Positions 16,539-25,431 are shown, counted from the stretch's first letter. The stretch is 31,991 bases of DNA from JAOADN01 sp046155885 (GCA_046155885.1 JBJXFU010000169.1:1-31991); one strand, 5' to 3'. The notes: a model not told the origin generated them from the letters alone. Translations and numbers: made by a program.

Positions 16539-17786
16539 ATGTTCCAAATGACCCGGCGCGTGGCGCTGGCGTTGTCCGTTGCCGTTGTCGCGGCCACGGC
16601 GGCCCAGGCCGAGCAGCGCGTTCTGAAGTACAACGCCGACTACGATCCCATCCCGCTTGCCGCGATGGAGGCCCTGATCGCCGATTTCGAGGCCGCAAAC
16701 CCCGATGTCGACGTGCAGATCAACAATTTCGACCACGAAGGCTACAAGACCGCGATCCGCAACTTCCTGACTGCGGACGCGCCTGACCTGGCCAACTGGT
16801 ACGCCGGCAACCGCATGGCGCCCTTCGTCAACTCGGGCCAGTTCCTCGACGTCACCGACGTCTGGGACGCCAACGGCCTGAACGAGTCGCTGGCCTCGGC
16901 CGCCGCCTCGATGACGATCGACGGCAAGAAGTGGGGCGTTCCCTACACCTACTACCAGTGGGGCATCTACTTCAACAAGGACGCCTACAAGGCGGCCGGC
17001 GTCGACGTGCCCGGACCGGAAGGCGTGGACTGGGCGACGTTCGTTTCGAACTGCGAGAAGTTCAAGGCGGCCGGCATCGACTGCCTGACCACCGGCACCA
17101 AGGCCCTGTGGCCCGGAGCCGGCGTCTTCGACTACATGTCGCTGCGCACCAACGGCTACGAATGGCATATGGACCTTGCCAACGGCAAGATCGCGTGGAC
17201 CGACGACTCGGTCCGCAAGGTCTTCACCGAACTGGGCAAGGTGCAGCCCTACGTGACGGCCAACCATGCCGCCATCGACTGGCAGGATGCCGCCGCCCTT
17301 CTCGTGCAGGGCAAGGCCGCCAACTACGTTATGGGCAACTTCGCCGTCGGCGTCTTCAAGCAGGGCGGCATGACGAACGACAACCTCGGCTTCATGGCGT
17401 TCCCGGAAATCACCCCGGGCATTCCGCGGTCCGAAGACGCCCCGACCGATACGATCCACATCCCGGCCGGTGCGACGAACGTCGAGGATGCGAAGAAGTT
17501 CCTGGCCTTCGTGGCCTCGGCCGACGCGCAGACAAAGCTGAACGCCGCCATCGGGCAACTGCCGACGAACAAGAACTCGACCGTCCCGCAGGACGATCCG
17601 TTCCTTGTCGCGGGCTTCCAGATGCTGTCGTCCGCCCACGCGCTCGCGCAGTTCTTCGACCGCGACGCCCCGGCGGAAATGGCCAAGGCGGGCATGGAAG
17701 GCATCCAGCAGTTCCTGGTGCAGCCCGAGCAGATCGACGCGATCCTCGAGCGGCTCGAGCAGGTTCGCGGCCAAGTCTACAAGTAA
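16539..17786 (+). CDS. Sugar ABC transporter substrate-binding protein
   Basis: 415 residues from ATG 16539 with a strong AAGGGAGG site; the frame is open far upstream inside iclR but carries nothing family-like there. A signal peptide (about residues 1-24, ending AAQA) precedes the mature protein, which starts EQRVLKYNADYDPIP. Features of CUT1 binding proteins: an ALIADFEAANPDVDVQ motif, LTADAPDLANWYAGNR, GKKWGVPYTYYQWGIYFNKDAYKAAG, and LVQGKAANYVMGNFAVG. Aromatic residues around YTYYQW suit sugar stacking. Neighbouring galactosidases suggest an alpha- or beta-galactoside ligand; the exact ligand is unknown. Confidence 0.94.
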   Translation: MFQMTRRVALALSVAVVAATAAQAEQRVLKYNADYDPIPLAAMEALIADFEAANPDVDVQINNFDHEGYKTAIRNFLTADAPDLANWYAGNRMAPFVNSGQFLDVTDVWDANGLNESLASAAASMTIDGKKWGVPYTYYQWGIYFNKDAYKAAGVDVPGPEGVDWATFVSNCEKFKAAGIDCLTTGTKALWPGAGVFDYMSLRTNGYEWHMDLANGKIAWTDDSVRKVFTELGKVQPYVTANHAAIDWQDAAALLVQGKAANYVMGNFAVGVFKQGGMTNDNLGFMAFPEITPGIPRSEDAPTDTIHIPAGATNVEDAKKFLAFVASADAQTKLNAAIGQLPTNKNSTVPQDDPFLVAGFQMLSSAHALAQFFDRDAPAEMAKAGMEGIQQFLVQPEQIDAILERLEQVRGQVYK

Positions 17787-17793
17787 GACGATC

Positions 17794-17827
17794 GGGGCGG
17801 CAGGACGGGTTCCTGCCGCCCCTTCTT
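17794..17827 (+). terminator. Strong intra-operon hairpin after the binding-protein gene
   Basis: A perfect 12-bp stem GGGGCGGCAGGA/TCCTGCCGCCCC (17794-17805 with 17811-17822), 5-base loop, then TTCTTT. It lies 7 bases after the stop. Such hairpins between binding-protein and permease genes usually cause partial termination or protect the upstream mRNA, so the binding protein is made in excess. Confidence 0.7.
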
Positions 17828-17906
17828 TCCGTTCCGCATTCGTTTGGCCATTTTCAGGCGGGCTGCGCCGGCGGAACCCGAGGCGCGGAAACCGGGAGGG
17901 GACGTC

Positions 17907-18836
17907 ATGGCGACAGCGGCAACCGATGCAGGCGCGGGCCGGGCCGGGCGCTCCTGGTGGAAGACAAACCAGCAATGGCTGACGCCCTGGCTGTTCCTGG
18001 CCCCCGGCATGTTCATGTTCGCGGTCTATGTGATCTGGCCGATCCTCGAGAGTTTCTGGCTGTCGTTCTACGACTGGGACGGGCTCGGCCAGAAGGCATG
18101 GATCGGCTGGGGGAACTATGTCGAGCTCTGGAGCGACCCGAACTTCTACACCTCGCTCAAGAACAACGTCATCTGGCTGGTTCTGTACATGCTCGCGGTG
18201 CCGTTCGGGCTGTTCATCGCGATCTTCCTGAACCAGACGGTGCGTGGCATCCGGCTTTACAAGTCGCTGTTCTTCTTTCCCTTTGTCATCAGCCAGGTCG
18301 TGGTTGGCCTGATCTTCTCCTGGTTCTACGCGCCCGGGTTCGGCCTTCTTTACAAGCTGATCGAGGTGATCACCGGCAACGGCGTCGCGGTTCTCGCCGA
18401 TCCGACCTACGTCACCTACGGCATCATCGCCGCCGGTCTCTGGCCGCAGACGGCCTACTGCATGATCCTGTACCTGACCGGCCTCAACAACGTCTCGCCC
18501 GATCAGGTCGAGGCGGCGCGGCTCGATGGCGCGAAAAGCTGGAAGATGCTCTGGTACGTGATCCTGCCGCAGTTGCGCCCGGCGACCTTCATCGCCGTCG
18601 TCGTCACGGTGATCGGCGCGCTCCGGTCTTTCGACCTGGTGTCGATCATGACCGACGGCGGGCCGTTCGGGTCGAGCCGGGTTCTCAGCTTCTACATGTA
18701 TGAAACGGCGCTATCCGAGTACGGATACCGGATGGGCTACGGCGCTTCGATCGCTGTCGTGCTGTTCCTGATCATGATGGTCTTCATCTCGGGCTTCATC
18801 TGGAAGATGGTCCGCGACGAGAAGGAGGGCTACTAG
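17907..18836 (+). CDS. Sugar ABC transporter permease (MalF/UgpA type)
   Basis: 309 residues from ATG 17907, chosen for its GGGAGGGG site; a TTG at 17844 in frame is unlikely. Six membrane segments are expected, the first at WLTPWLFLAPGMFMFAVYVIWPI. The EAA loop that docks the ATPase is seen as VEAARLDGAKSWKMLWYVILPQLRP. It is the first of two permeases; its end carries the AAGGAGG ribosome site of the next gene. Confidence 0.95.
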   Translation: MATAATDAGAGRAGRSWWKTNQQWLTPWLFLAPGMFMFAVYVIWPILESFWLSFYDWDGLGQKAWIGWGNYVELWSDPNFYTSLKNNVIWLVLYMLAVPFGLFIAIFLNQTVRGIRLYKSLFFFPFVISQVVVGLIFSWFYAPGFGLLYKLIEVITGNGVAVLADPTYVTYGIIAAGLWPQTAYCMILYLTGLNNVSPDQVEAARLDGAKSWKMLWYVILPQLRPATFIAVVVTVIGALRSFDLVSIMTDGGPFGSSRVLSFYMYETALSEYGYRMGYGASIAVVLFLIMMVFISGFIWKMVRDEKEGY

Positions 18837-18838
18837 TC

Positions 18839-19684
18839 ATGTTCCCCCGGCCCATTCAGCAGGTCTCGGCCCCGGCGCGGATCGCCTATCAGGTGGCGCT
18901 GCCGGTCGCGCTGGTCCTGTGGCTTCTGCCGCTGATCGGCGTCGCAATCACCTCGGTCAGGCCCGCCTCGGATCTGGCGCAGGGCAACTACTTCGGCTGG
19001 CCCTCGGGCCTTGCCTTCTGGAACTACGTGGAGATTTTCCAGAACTCGCCCATCGGGCGCTACATGCTCAACTCGTTCTGGGTGACGATCCCGACGGTGA
19101 TCGGCGCGGTGGCGCTTTCGACGATGACGGGCTTCGCGTTGGGCGTCTACAAGTTCAAGGCCAACCTTCTGGTCTTCTTCCTGTTCGTCGCCGGCAACTT
19201 CGTGCCCTTCCAGATCCTGATGGTTCCGGTGCGCGACCTCAGCCTGAAGATGGGGGTCTACAACACCTACTGGGCGCTGATCCTGTTCCATGTCGCGTTC
19301 CAGACCGGGTTCTGCACGCTCTTCATGCGCAACTTCATCCGGGCCCTTCCCTACGAGCTGATCGAGGCAGCGCGGGTCGAAGGCGTCGCCGAATGGCGCA
19401 TCTTCTGGTTCATCGTGCTGCCGCTGATGCGGCCGGCCATCGCGGCGCTTTCGGTCCTGATCTTCACCTTCATCTGGAACGATTTCTTCTGGGCGACGGT
19501 GCTGACCTCGAGCCCCGAGACCCAGCCGATCACGGCGGGCCTGTCCTCGCTGAACGGGCAGTGGATCGCCCAGTGGCATCTGGTCTCGGCAGGCTCGATC
19601 CTCGCCGCCCTTCCCCCCGTGGCGATGTTCTTCCTGATGCAGAAGCACTTCATCGCCGGCCTTACCCTCGGAGCCGTCAAGTGA
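18839..19684 (+). CDS. Sugar ABC transporter permease (MalG/UgpE type)
   Basis: 281 residues, the second permease subunit. Membrane segments are visible at VALPVALVLWLLPLIGVAI, NLLVFFLFVAGNFVPFQIL and others; the EAA loop reads IEAARVEGVAEWRIFWFIVLPLMRP. Only 2 bases separate it from the preceding permease stop, and its own TGA overlaps the GTG start of the alpha-galactosidase gene by 4 bp. Confidence 0.95.
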   Translation: MFPRPIQQVSAPARIAYQVALPVALVLWLLPLIGVAITSVRPASDLAQGNYFGWPSGLAFWNYVEIFQNSPIGRYMLNSFWVTIPTVIGAVALSTMTGFALGVYKFKANLLVFFLFVAGNFVPFQILMVPVRDLSLKMGVYNTYWALILFHVAFQTGFCTLFMRNFIRALPYELIEAARVEGVAEWRIFWFIVLPLMRPAIAALSVLIFTFIWNDFFWATVLTSSPETQPITAGLSSLNGQWIAQWHLVSAGSILAALPPVAMFFLMQKHFIAGLTLGAVK

Positions 19685-21036
19685 CCAAGATTGCCTTCAT
19701 CGGGGCGGGTTCGACCGTCTTCATGAAGAACCTGATCGGCGATGCGCTGCAGATGCCGGCACTGGCGGGCGCGACCGTCAGCCTGATGGACATCGACCGC
19801 AAGCGGCTGGAGGAATCCGAGCTTGTGGCGCGCAAGATGATCGCTTCCCTGGGCGTTCCGGCGCAGATCGAAACCCACACCGACCAGCGCCGCGCCATCG
19901 CCGGGGCGGATTTCGTCATCGTCGCGTTCCAGATCGGCGGCTACAAGCCCTGCACGGTGACGGATTTTGAGGTGCCCAGGCGCGTCGGCCTGCGCCAGAC
20001 CATCGCCGACACGCTCGGGATCGGCGGGATCATGCGGGGGCTGCGGACGGTTCCCCACCTGTGGATGCTGGCCGAGGACATGCGCGCCGTCTGTCCGGAT
20101 GCGCTGATGCTGCAATACGTCAACCCGATGGCGATCAACACCTGGGCGCTGGGGGCCAGGTTCCCGGACATCCGCCAGGTTGGCCTGTGCCATTCCGTGC
20201 AGGGTACCGCCGCCGAACTGGCCCGCGACCTCGACCTGCCGGTGGACAGCCTCCGCTACCGCGCGGCGGGCATCAACCACATGGCCTTCTACCTGAACTT
20301 CGAGGCGCGCCAGCCGGACGGCACCTACCGCGACCTCTACCCCGCGCTGCGCGACGGCTACGCGGCGGGGCGCATCCCCAAGCCCAGCCACTGGAACGAA
20401 CGCTGCCCGAACAAGGTGCGCTACGAGGTGATGACGCACCTTGGCTACTTCGTCACTGAAAGCTCGGAACACTTCGCCGAGTATGTGCCGTGGTTCATCA
20501 AGACCCACCGCCCCGACCTGATCGACACCTTCGGCGTCCCGCTCGACGAATACCCCCTGCGCTGCGAGGAGCAGGTCGCCCGGTGGGAAAAGCAGGCCGA
20601 CGAATTCCGCAGGGCCGACCGGATAGAAGTGAAGCCCAGCCACGAATACGCGGCCACCATCATGAACTCGGTCGTCACCGGCGCGCCATCGGTCATTTAC
20701 GGCAACATCCCCAATTGCGGCTTCATCCCGCAGCTTCCGCCAGGTGCCGCGGTCGAGGTGCCGACGCTGGTCGATGCCAACGGGCTGCAGCCGACCTGCG
20801 TGAACGACATTCCCCCGCAGCTCATCGCCCTGATGCGGACGAACGTGAACGTGCAGGAACTGACGGTCGCGGCGCTGCTGGAAGAAAACCGCGAACACGT
20901 CTATCACGCCGCCATGCTCGACCCGCACACGGCCGCGGAACTGGACCTGCGCCAGATCCGCCAGCTGGTCGACGACCTGATCGCCGCGCATGGCGAGTGG
21001 ATGCCCGACTGGCTCAGAACCCGCAAAGCCGCCTGA
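19681..21036 (+). CDS. melA: Alpha-galactosidase, glycoside hydrolase family 4 (MelA type)
   Basis: 451 residues starting at GTG inside the GTGA overlap with the permease gene. GH4 enzymes use NAD+ and a divalent metal (usually Mn2+) and cleave by a redox-elimination route. Seen are the NAD-binding turn KIAFIGAGST at the N-terminus, NPMAINTW (148-155), and the presumed metal ligands Cys170 (GLCHSVQGT) and His200 (AGINHMAF). The NPMA and CHSVQGT motifs are those of MelA-type alpha-galactosidases rather than phospho-glucosidases. No signal peptide, so it acts on imported sugar. GH4 also contains alpha-glucosidases and glucuronidases, but the neighbours favour galactose. Confidence 0.9.
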   Translation: MTKIAFIGAGSTVFMKNLIGDALQMPALAGATVSLMDIDRKRLEESELVARKMIASLGVPAQIETHTDQRRAIAGADFVIVAFQIGGYKPCTVTDFEVPRRVGLRQTIADTLGIGGIMRGLRTVPHLWMLAEDMRAVCPDALMLQYVNPMAINTWALGARFPDIRQVGLCHSVQGTAAELARDLDLPVDSLRYRAAGINHMAFYLNFEARQPDGTYRDLYPALRDGYAAGRIPKPSHWNERCPNKVRYEVMTHLGYFVTESSEHFAEYVPWFIKTHRPDLIDTFGVPLDEYPLRCEEQVARWEKQADEFRRADRIEVKPSHEYAATIMNSVVTGAPSVIYGNIPNCGFIPQLPPGAAVEVPTLVDANGLQPTCVNDIPPQLIALMRTNVNVQELTVAALLEENREHVYHAAMLDPHTAAELDLRQIRQLVDDLIAAHGEWMPDWLRTRKAA

Positions 21037-21106
21037 GCAGCGCAGTGACCGAAACACTCCCGCCGGGGGCGTCCCTCCGGCGCGGCGAAGACCGAAGGCC
21101 CGCAGA

Positions 21107-21880
21107 ATGAGCTATCCGCCCGTCACCTTCCACGATCTTCGCGGCAAGTCGGTCTTCATCACCGGCGGCGGATCGGGAATGGGGTCCGCCGTGACCGAAG
21201 GCTTCCTGCGGCAGGGCGCGAAGGTCGCCTTCGTCGATATCGCCGACAGCGACGCCTTCGCCGACCGGATGGCGAAGGAAGCCGGCAGCCGCCCCCTTTT
21301 CATCCGCTGCGACATCACCGACACGCCCGCGCTCCGCGCCGCGATGGACCGGGCGGCGGCGGAACACGGGCCGATCACCGTGCTGGTGAACCTTGCTGCG
21401 AATGACCAGCGCCACAAGACCGAAGCGGTGACCGAGGACTACTGGGACTGGTGCGTCGCCGTCAACCTCAAGGCCTATTTCTTCGCCACGCAAGCCGTTA
21501 TCCCGATGATGCGGGCTGCGGGCGGGGGGGCGATCGTCAACTTTTCCTCGATCAGCTACATGATGGGCCTTGGCGACTATGCGATCTACACCGGGTCCAA
21601 CGCCGCCATCACCGCCATGACCCGGGGCCACGCCCGAGAATTTGGCCGCGAGGGCATCCGCGTCAACGCCGTCGCCCCCGGCTGGGTGCTGACGGAACGG
21701 CAGAAACGGCTCTGGGTCACGCCCGAGGGGCTGGCAGCCTATGTGCAGCGTCAGTGCCTGAAGGACACGATGGAGCCTGAGGATGTGGTGGGCGGCGTCC
21801 TCTTCCTCGCCTCCGACACCTCGCGGATGATGACGGGCCAGGTCCTGGTCATCGACGCGGGCGTGGTAGTGACGGGATGA
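21107..21880 (+). CDS. SDR-family oxidoreductase, aldose-dehydrogenase-like, with altered active-site motifs
   Basis: 257 residues from ATG 21107 (GAAGG site 8 bases upstream). The sequence resembles sugar 1-dehydrogenases such as Caulobacter xylose dehydrogenase XylB: TGGGSGMG cofactor turn (19-26), FVDIAD, ANDQRHK, Asn120, Ser148/Ser150, GLGDYAIYTGSN, PGWVLTERQKRLWVTPEG. Its place suggests oxidation of galactose to galactonolactone. It is odd in two motifs: the YxxxK Lys is Asn165 (Tyr161-Thr-Gly-Ser-Asn, codon AAC), and the usual NNAG reads NLAA (95-98). It may be a weak enzyme, use a different proton relay, or do another job. It overlaps dgoK by 4 bp. Confidence 0.82.
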   Translation: MSYPPVTFHDLRGKSVFITGGGSGMGSAVTEGFLRQGAKVAFVDIADSDAFADRMAKEAGSRPLFIRCDITDTPALRAAMDRAAAEHGPITVLVNLAANDQRHKTEAVTEDYWDWCVAVNLKAYFFATQAVIPMMRAAGGGAIVNFSSISYMMGLGDYAIYTGSNAAITAMTRGHAREFGREGIRVNAVAPGWVLTERQKRLWVTPEGLAAYVQRQCLKDTMEPEDVVGGVLFLASDTSRMMTGQVLVIDAGVVVTG

Positions 21881-22791
21881 GCGTCCTGCCCGGCCTCGAC
21901 TGGATCGCCGCCGACTGGGGCACCTCGAACCTCCGTGTCTGGGCGATGGGCGCGGCGGGCCCGCTGGCCGAGGCGGAAAGCGGCGACGGGATGGGCTCGC
22001 TCGACCGCGCCGGGTTCGAACCCGCGCTTCTGCGGCTGATCGGCGGGTGGTTTGGCGCCGGTCCGGTCCGGGTGATCGCCTGCGGCATGGTCGGCAGCCG
22101 CCAAGGCTGGGCCGAGGCGCCCTATCGCGCCGTGCCCTGCGCGCCGGTCCTGCCGGGACGGCTGGCCCGCGCACCCGCGCTCGACCCCCGGCTCGACGTG
22201 CGCATCGTGCCTGGGCTGAAGCAGGAAAGCCCGGCGGACGTGATGCGCGGCGAGGAAACCCAGATCGCCGGCTTCCTCGCGGCACGGCCCGGCTTCGACG
22301 GCGTCCTCTGCCTGCCCGGCACCCATTCCAAATGGGTCCGCGTCAGCGCGGGCGAGGCGGTGAGCTTCCAGACCTTCATGACGGGTGAGCTTTTCGGGCT
22401 GATCGCCGAACGCTCTGTCCTGCGCTTCACGGTGTCGGACGAAGGGTGGGACGACACGGCCTTCGCCGAGGCCGTGGGCGAGGCCCTGTCCCGGCCCGAA
22501 CGGGCGCTGTCGGGTCTTTTCGCGCTCAGGGCCGAGGGGCTTCTGCGCGGGCTCGCCCCCGGCCTTGCCCGCGCGCGCCTGTCGGGTGCGCTGATCGGGA
22601 TCGAACTGGCCGGATCGCGGCCGTACTGGCTGGGCCAGAGGGTTGCCATCCTCGGGGCCGAGAAGCTTTCGCGCGCCTACGGCGCCGCCCTTGCCGCGCA
22701 GGGTGTGACCGCCGAACGGTCGGACGCGGGCGCGATGACGCTTGCCGGACTCGGCGCCGCGCGCGCCGGCCTGCGCGAGAGGGTGACATGA
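21877..22791 (+). CDS. dgoK: 2-dehydro-3-deoxygalactonokinase
   Basis: 304 residues, the usual DgoK length. It phosphorylates 2-keto-3-deoxygalactonate with ATP to KDGalP. Motifs: IAADWGTSNLRVWAM near the N-terminus (the phosphate-binding loop of the family), IACGMVGSRQGW, EETQIAGFL, CLPGTHSKWV and MTGELFGLI. It is coupled by 4-bp overlaps to the SDR gene upstream and dgoA downstream. Confidence 0.95.
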   Translation: MSVLPGLDWIAADWGTSNLRVWAMGAAGPLAEAESGDGMGSLDRAGFEPALLRLIGGWFGAGPVRVIACGMVGSRQGWAEAPYRAVPCAPVLPGRLARAPALDPRLDVRIVPGLKQESPADVMRGEETQIAGFLAARPGFDGVLCLPGTHSKWVRVSAGEAVSFQTFMTGELFGLIAERSVLRFTVSDEGWDDTAFAEAVGEALSRPERALSGLFALRAEGLLRGLAPGLARARLSGALIGIELAGSRPYWLGQRVAILGAEKLSRAYGAALAAQGVTAERSDAGAMTLAGLGAARAGLRERVT

Positions 22792-23393
22792 GCCGCGCCC
22801 TGATCGCCATCCTGCGCGGCATCACGCCACCCGAGGCCGTCGCCGCCGCCCGCGCGCTGATCGGTGCCGGCATCGACCGCATCGAGGTGCCGCTCAACTC
22901 GCCCGACCCCTTCACCAGCATTTCCGAAATGGCGCTGGCTTTCGGTGAAGGCGCGCTGATCGGGGCGGGCACCGTGCTGACGGCAGGGGATGTGGACCGG
23001 GTGGCGCGGGCGGGCGGGCGCCTTGTCGTGTCACCCAACTGCGATGCGGGCGTGATCCGCGCGACGAAGGCCGCCGGGATGCAGAGCTGGCCCGGCGTGC
23101 TGACCCCCAGCGAGTGCTTCGCGGCCCTCGCCGCCGGGGCGGACGGGCTGAAGATCTTCCCCGCCGGCATGATGGGCACCGAAGGGCTGAAGGCGATCCG
23201 CGCCGTCCTCCCGAAGGGCACCCAGGTCTATGCCGTGGGCGGCGCCGGGCCGGAGAACTTCGCCCTCTGGCGGGCCGCCGGGGCGGACGGCTTCGGCATC
23301 GGCTCGGCGCTTTACAAGCCGGGCATGTCGGCCGATGAGATCGGGGCGCGGGCGGCGCAGATCGTCGCGGCCTACGACTCGGCGATGGGCTGA
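22788..23393 (+). CDS. dgoA: 2-dehydro-3-deoxy-6-phosphogalactonate aldolase
   Basis: 201 residues from ATG 22788, inside the ATGA overlap with dgoK; the longer open frame upstream is shadow of dgoK. A class I aldolase splitting KDGalP to pyruvate and glyceraldehyde 3-phosphate. Lys122 in GADGLKIFPAG is the Schiff-base residue; IEVPLNSPDP and IGAGTVL also match. E. coli encodes DgoA with the dehydratase DgoD in one operon, but no dehydratase is found here. Confidence 0.95.
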   Translation: MSRALIAILRGITPPEAVAAARALIGAGIDRIEVPLNSPDPFTSISEMALAFGEGALIGAGTVLTAGDVDRVARAGGRLVVSPNCDAGVIRATKAAGMQSWPGVLTPSECFAALAAGADGLKIFPAGMMGTEGLKAIRAVLPKGTQVYAVGGAGPENFALWRAAGADGFGIGSALYKPGMSADEIGARAAQIVAAYDSAMG

Positions 23394-23425
23394 CCGCCCG
23401 CATTCACTGCGAGGGACCGAAGACC

Positions 23426-25339
23426 ATGAAACCGGCGCTCGGCGTCTGCTACTACCCCGAACACTGGCCCGAGGAGTGGTGGGCCGAAGACGCCCGCCGC
23501 ATGGCCGAGGCCGGGCTGACCTGGGTCCGCATCGGCGAGTTCGCCTGGAGCCGGATGGAGCCGGAACCGGGGAACCTGACGCTCGACTGGCTCGACCGCG
23601 CCATCGCGACGCTCGGCAGGGCGGGGCTGAAGGTGGTGCTCGGCACGCCCACCGCCACGCCGCCGCGCTGGATGATCGACCGCCACCCCGACATGCTGGC
23701 GGTGGATGCCAAGGGGCGCCCGCGCAAGTTCGGCTCGCGCCGCCACTACTGTTTCAGCCATCGCGGCTACCGGACCGAATGCGCGCGGATCGTGGGCATC
23801 CTCGCCGAACGCTGCGGCAAGAACCCCCATGTCGGCGCCTGGCAGACCGACAACGAATATGCCTGCCATGACACAGTCCAGAGCTACTCCGGCGCCGCCC
23901 TGCGTGGGTTCCGCGAATGGCTGGCGCAAAGGTACCAGAGCCCGCAGGCCCTGAACCGCGCCTGGGGCAACGTCTTCTGGTCGATGGAATACGCCTCGTT
24001 CGATGACGTGGACCTGCCGAACCTGACCGTGACCGAGGCCAACCCAGCGCATGTGATGGACTTCCGCCGCTTCGCCTCGGCCGAGGTGGTTTCGTTCAAC
24101 CGCGTCCAGACCGACATCATCCGCCGCCATTCCCCCTATCCCATCGCCCACAACTACATGGGGCGCATCACCGGCTTCGATCACTGGGCCACCGGCGCCG
24201 ATCTCGACATCGCCTCTTGGGACAGCTACCCGCTCGGCTTCCTGTCGGACCGCCTCGGCACCGAAACGACCGACGACCACCGCCGCGCCTATCTCCGACA
24301 GGGCGATCCGGACTTCCAGGCCTTCCACCACGACCTCTACCGCGCTGTCGGCCGGGGCCGCTGGTGGATCATGGAGCAGCAGCCGGGGCCGGTGAACTGG
24401 GCGCCCTGGAACCCCGCCCCCCTGCCCGGCATGGCCCGCCTCTGGGCGTGGGAGGCCTTCGCGCATGGCGCCGAGGTGGTCAGCTACTTCCGCTGGCGGC
24501 AGGCGCCCTTCGCGCAGGAGCAGCAGCATGCGGGCCTCCTGCGCCCCGACAGCGCCCCCGCACCCGCTTTGCCGCAGGTTGCCCAAGTGGCCGAAGAGAT
24601 CGCCGCGCTGGGTGATCTGGCTCCGGCCGCCGCCCCGGTCGCCGTCGTCTTCGACTACGAAAGCGCCTGGGCTTGGGAAACCCAGCCGCAGGGCCGCGAC
24701 TTCGACTACTTCCGCCTCGTCTTCGCCGCCTACCGGGCGCTTCGCCGCCTGGGGCTTTCGGTCGACATCCTGCCCCCCGACACCGGCGATCTGTCAGCCT
24801 ACGGGCTGGTCCTGGTGCCCGGCCTCGCGACGCTCTCCGACCCGCTCAGGGCCGCGCTGCCCACCGTCGGCGGCCGCGTCGTTCTCGGGCCGCGCGCCAA
24901 CGCCAAGACTGCTGCCTTCTCGATCCCGGTGCCCCTGCCGCCGGCGCTCCCCGGCCTCGACTGCACCGTTTCGCTGGTCGAAAGCCTGCCGCCCGGCGTG
25001 GCGCATCCGCTGCCCGGCGGGGGCGCCGTCCGCCATTGGCTCGAACACCTCGAAGGCGCGGCCGAAGTGACGCTGGCCGCCGCCGACGGCCGCCCCCTCG
25101 CAATGCGGTCGGGCAAGGTCGAATACCTCGGCGGCTGGCTCGACGACGAGGGGTTCGACGCCTTCCTCGCCCGTGCCTGCGCCGAAACCGGCATCGCGAC
25201 CCGCCCGGTCGCCGGCGGCCTCAGGCTGCGCGACACCGCCGCCCTGACCTTCGCCATCAACTACGGCGCCGACCCCGCCCGCTTCGGCGACCGCACCATC
25301 CCCGGCGCGGGCGTGCTTTGGTGGCCGAAGGCAACCTGA
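23426..25339 (+). CDS. Beta-galactosidase, glycoside hydrolase family 42
   Basis: 637 residues, typical GH42 length, with a GAGGGA ribosome site. It starts MKPALGVCYYPEHWPEEWW, the family's opening barrel strand. Acid/base Glu144 lies in WQTDNEYACH and nucleophile Glu317 in WWIMEQQPGPVNW. A trimerisation-like domain (about 390-580) and a short C-terminal domain follow. No signal peptide: it is cytoplasmic and hydrolyses imported beta-galactosides. It is the last gene of the operon, 32 bases after dgoA. Confidence 0.95.
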   Translation: MKPALGVCYYPEHWPEEWWAEDARRMAEAGLTWVRIGEFAWSRMEPEPGNLTLDWLDRAIATLGRAGLKVVLGTPTATPPRWMIDRHPDMLAVDAKGRPRKFGSRRHYCFSHRGYRTECARIVGILAERCGKNPHVGAWQTDNEYACHDTVQSYSGAALRGFREWLAQRYQSPQALNRAWGNVFWSMEYASFDDVDLPNLTVTEANPAHVMDFRRFASAEVVSFNRVQTDIIRRHSPYPIAHNYMGRITGFDHWATGADLDIASWDSYPLGFLSDRLGTETTDDHRRAYLRQGDPDFQAFHHDLYRAVGRGRWWIMEQQPGPVNWAPWNPAPLPGMARLWAWEAFAHGAEVVSYFRWRQAPFAQEQQHAGLLRPDSAPAPALPQVAQVAEEIAALGDLAPAAAPVAVVFDYESAWAWETQPQGRDFDYFRLVFAAYRALRRLGLSVDILPPDTGDLSAYGLVLVPGLATLSDPLRAALPTVGGRVVLGPRANAKTAAFSIPVPLPPALPGLDCTVSLVESLPPGVAHPLPGGGAVRHWLEHLEGAAEVTLAAADGRPLAMRSGKVEYLGGWLDDEGFDAFLARACAETGIATRPVAGGLRLRDTAALTFAINYGADPARFGDRTIPGAGVLWWPKAT

Positions 25340-25383
25340 GCCCTGCCATATTTTCGGTCCCGAAGTATCCCGGGGGAGCGCGA

Positions 25384-25427
25384 GGGGGCAGCGCCCCCAC
25401 GCCCGGGTCGCCCGCGAAAGCGGGCGA
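25384..25427. terminator. Two hairpins between the convergent beta-galactosidase and RND genes
   Basis: First hairpin: GGGGGC/GCCCCC (25384-25398) with a 3-base loop. Second: an 8-bp stem TCGCCCGC/GCGGGCGA (25408-25415 with 25420-25427) closing a GAAA tetraloop. They lie between convergent stops only 92 bases apart. No T-run follows, so termination is plausible but not shown. Confidence 0.5.
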
Positions 25428-25431
25428 AGCC

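Noticed and set aside
16488..17975. 495-residue minus-strand frame opposite the binding-protein gene
   Set aside because: The plus strand encodes a complete binding protein with signal peptide and ribosome site; the antisense frame is a codon-bias shadow.
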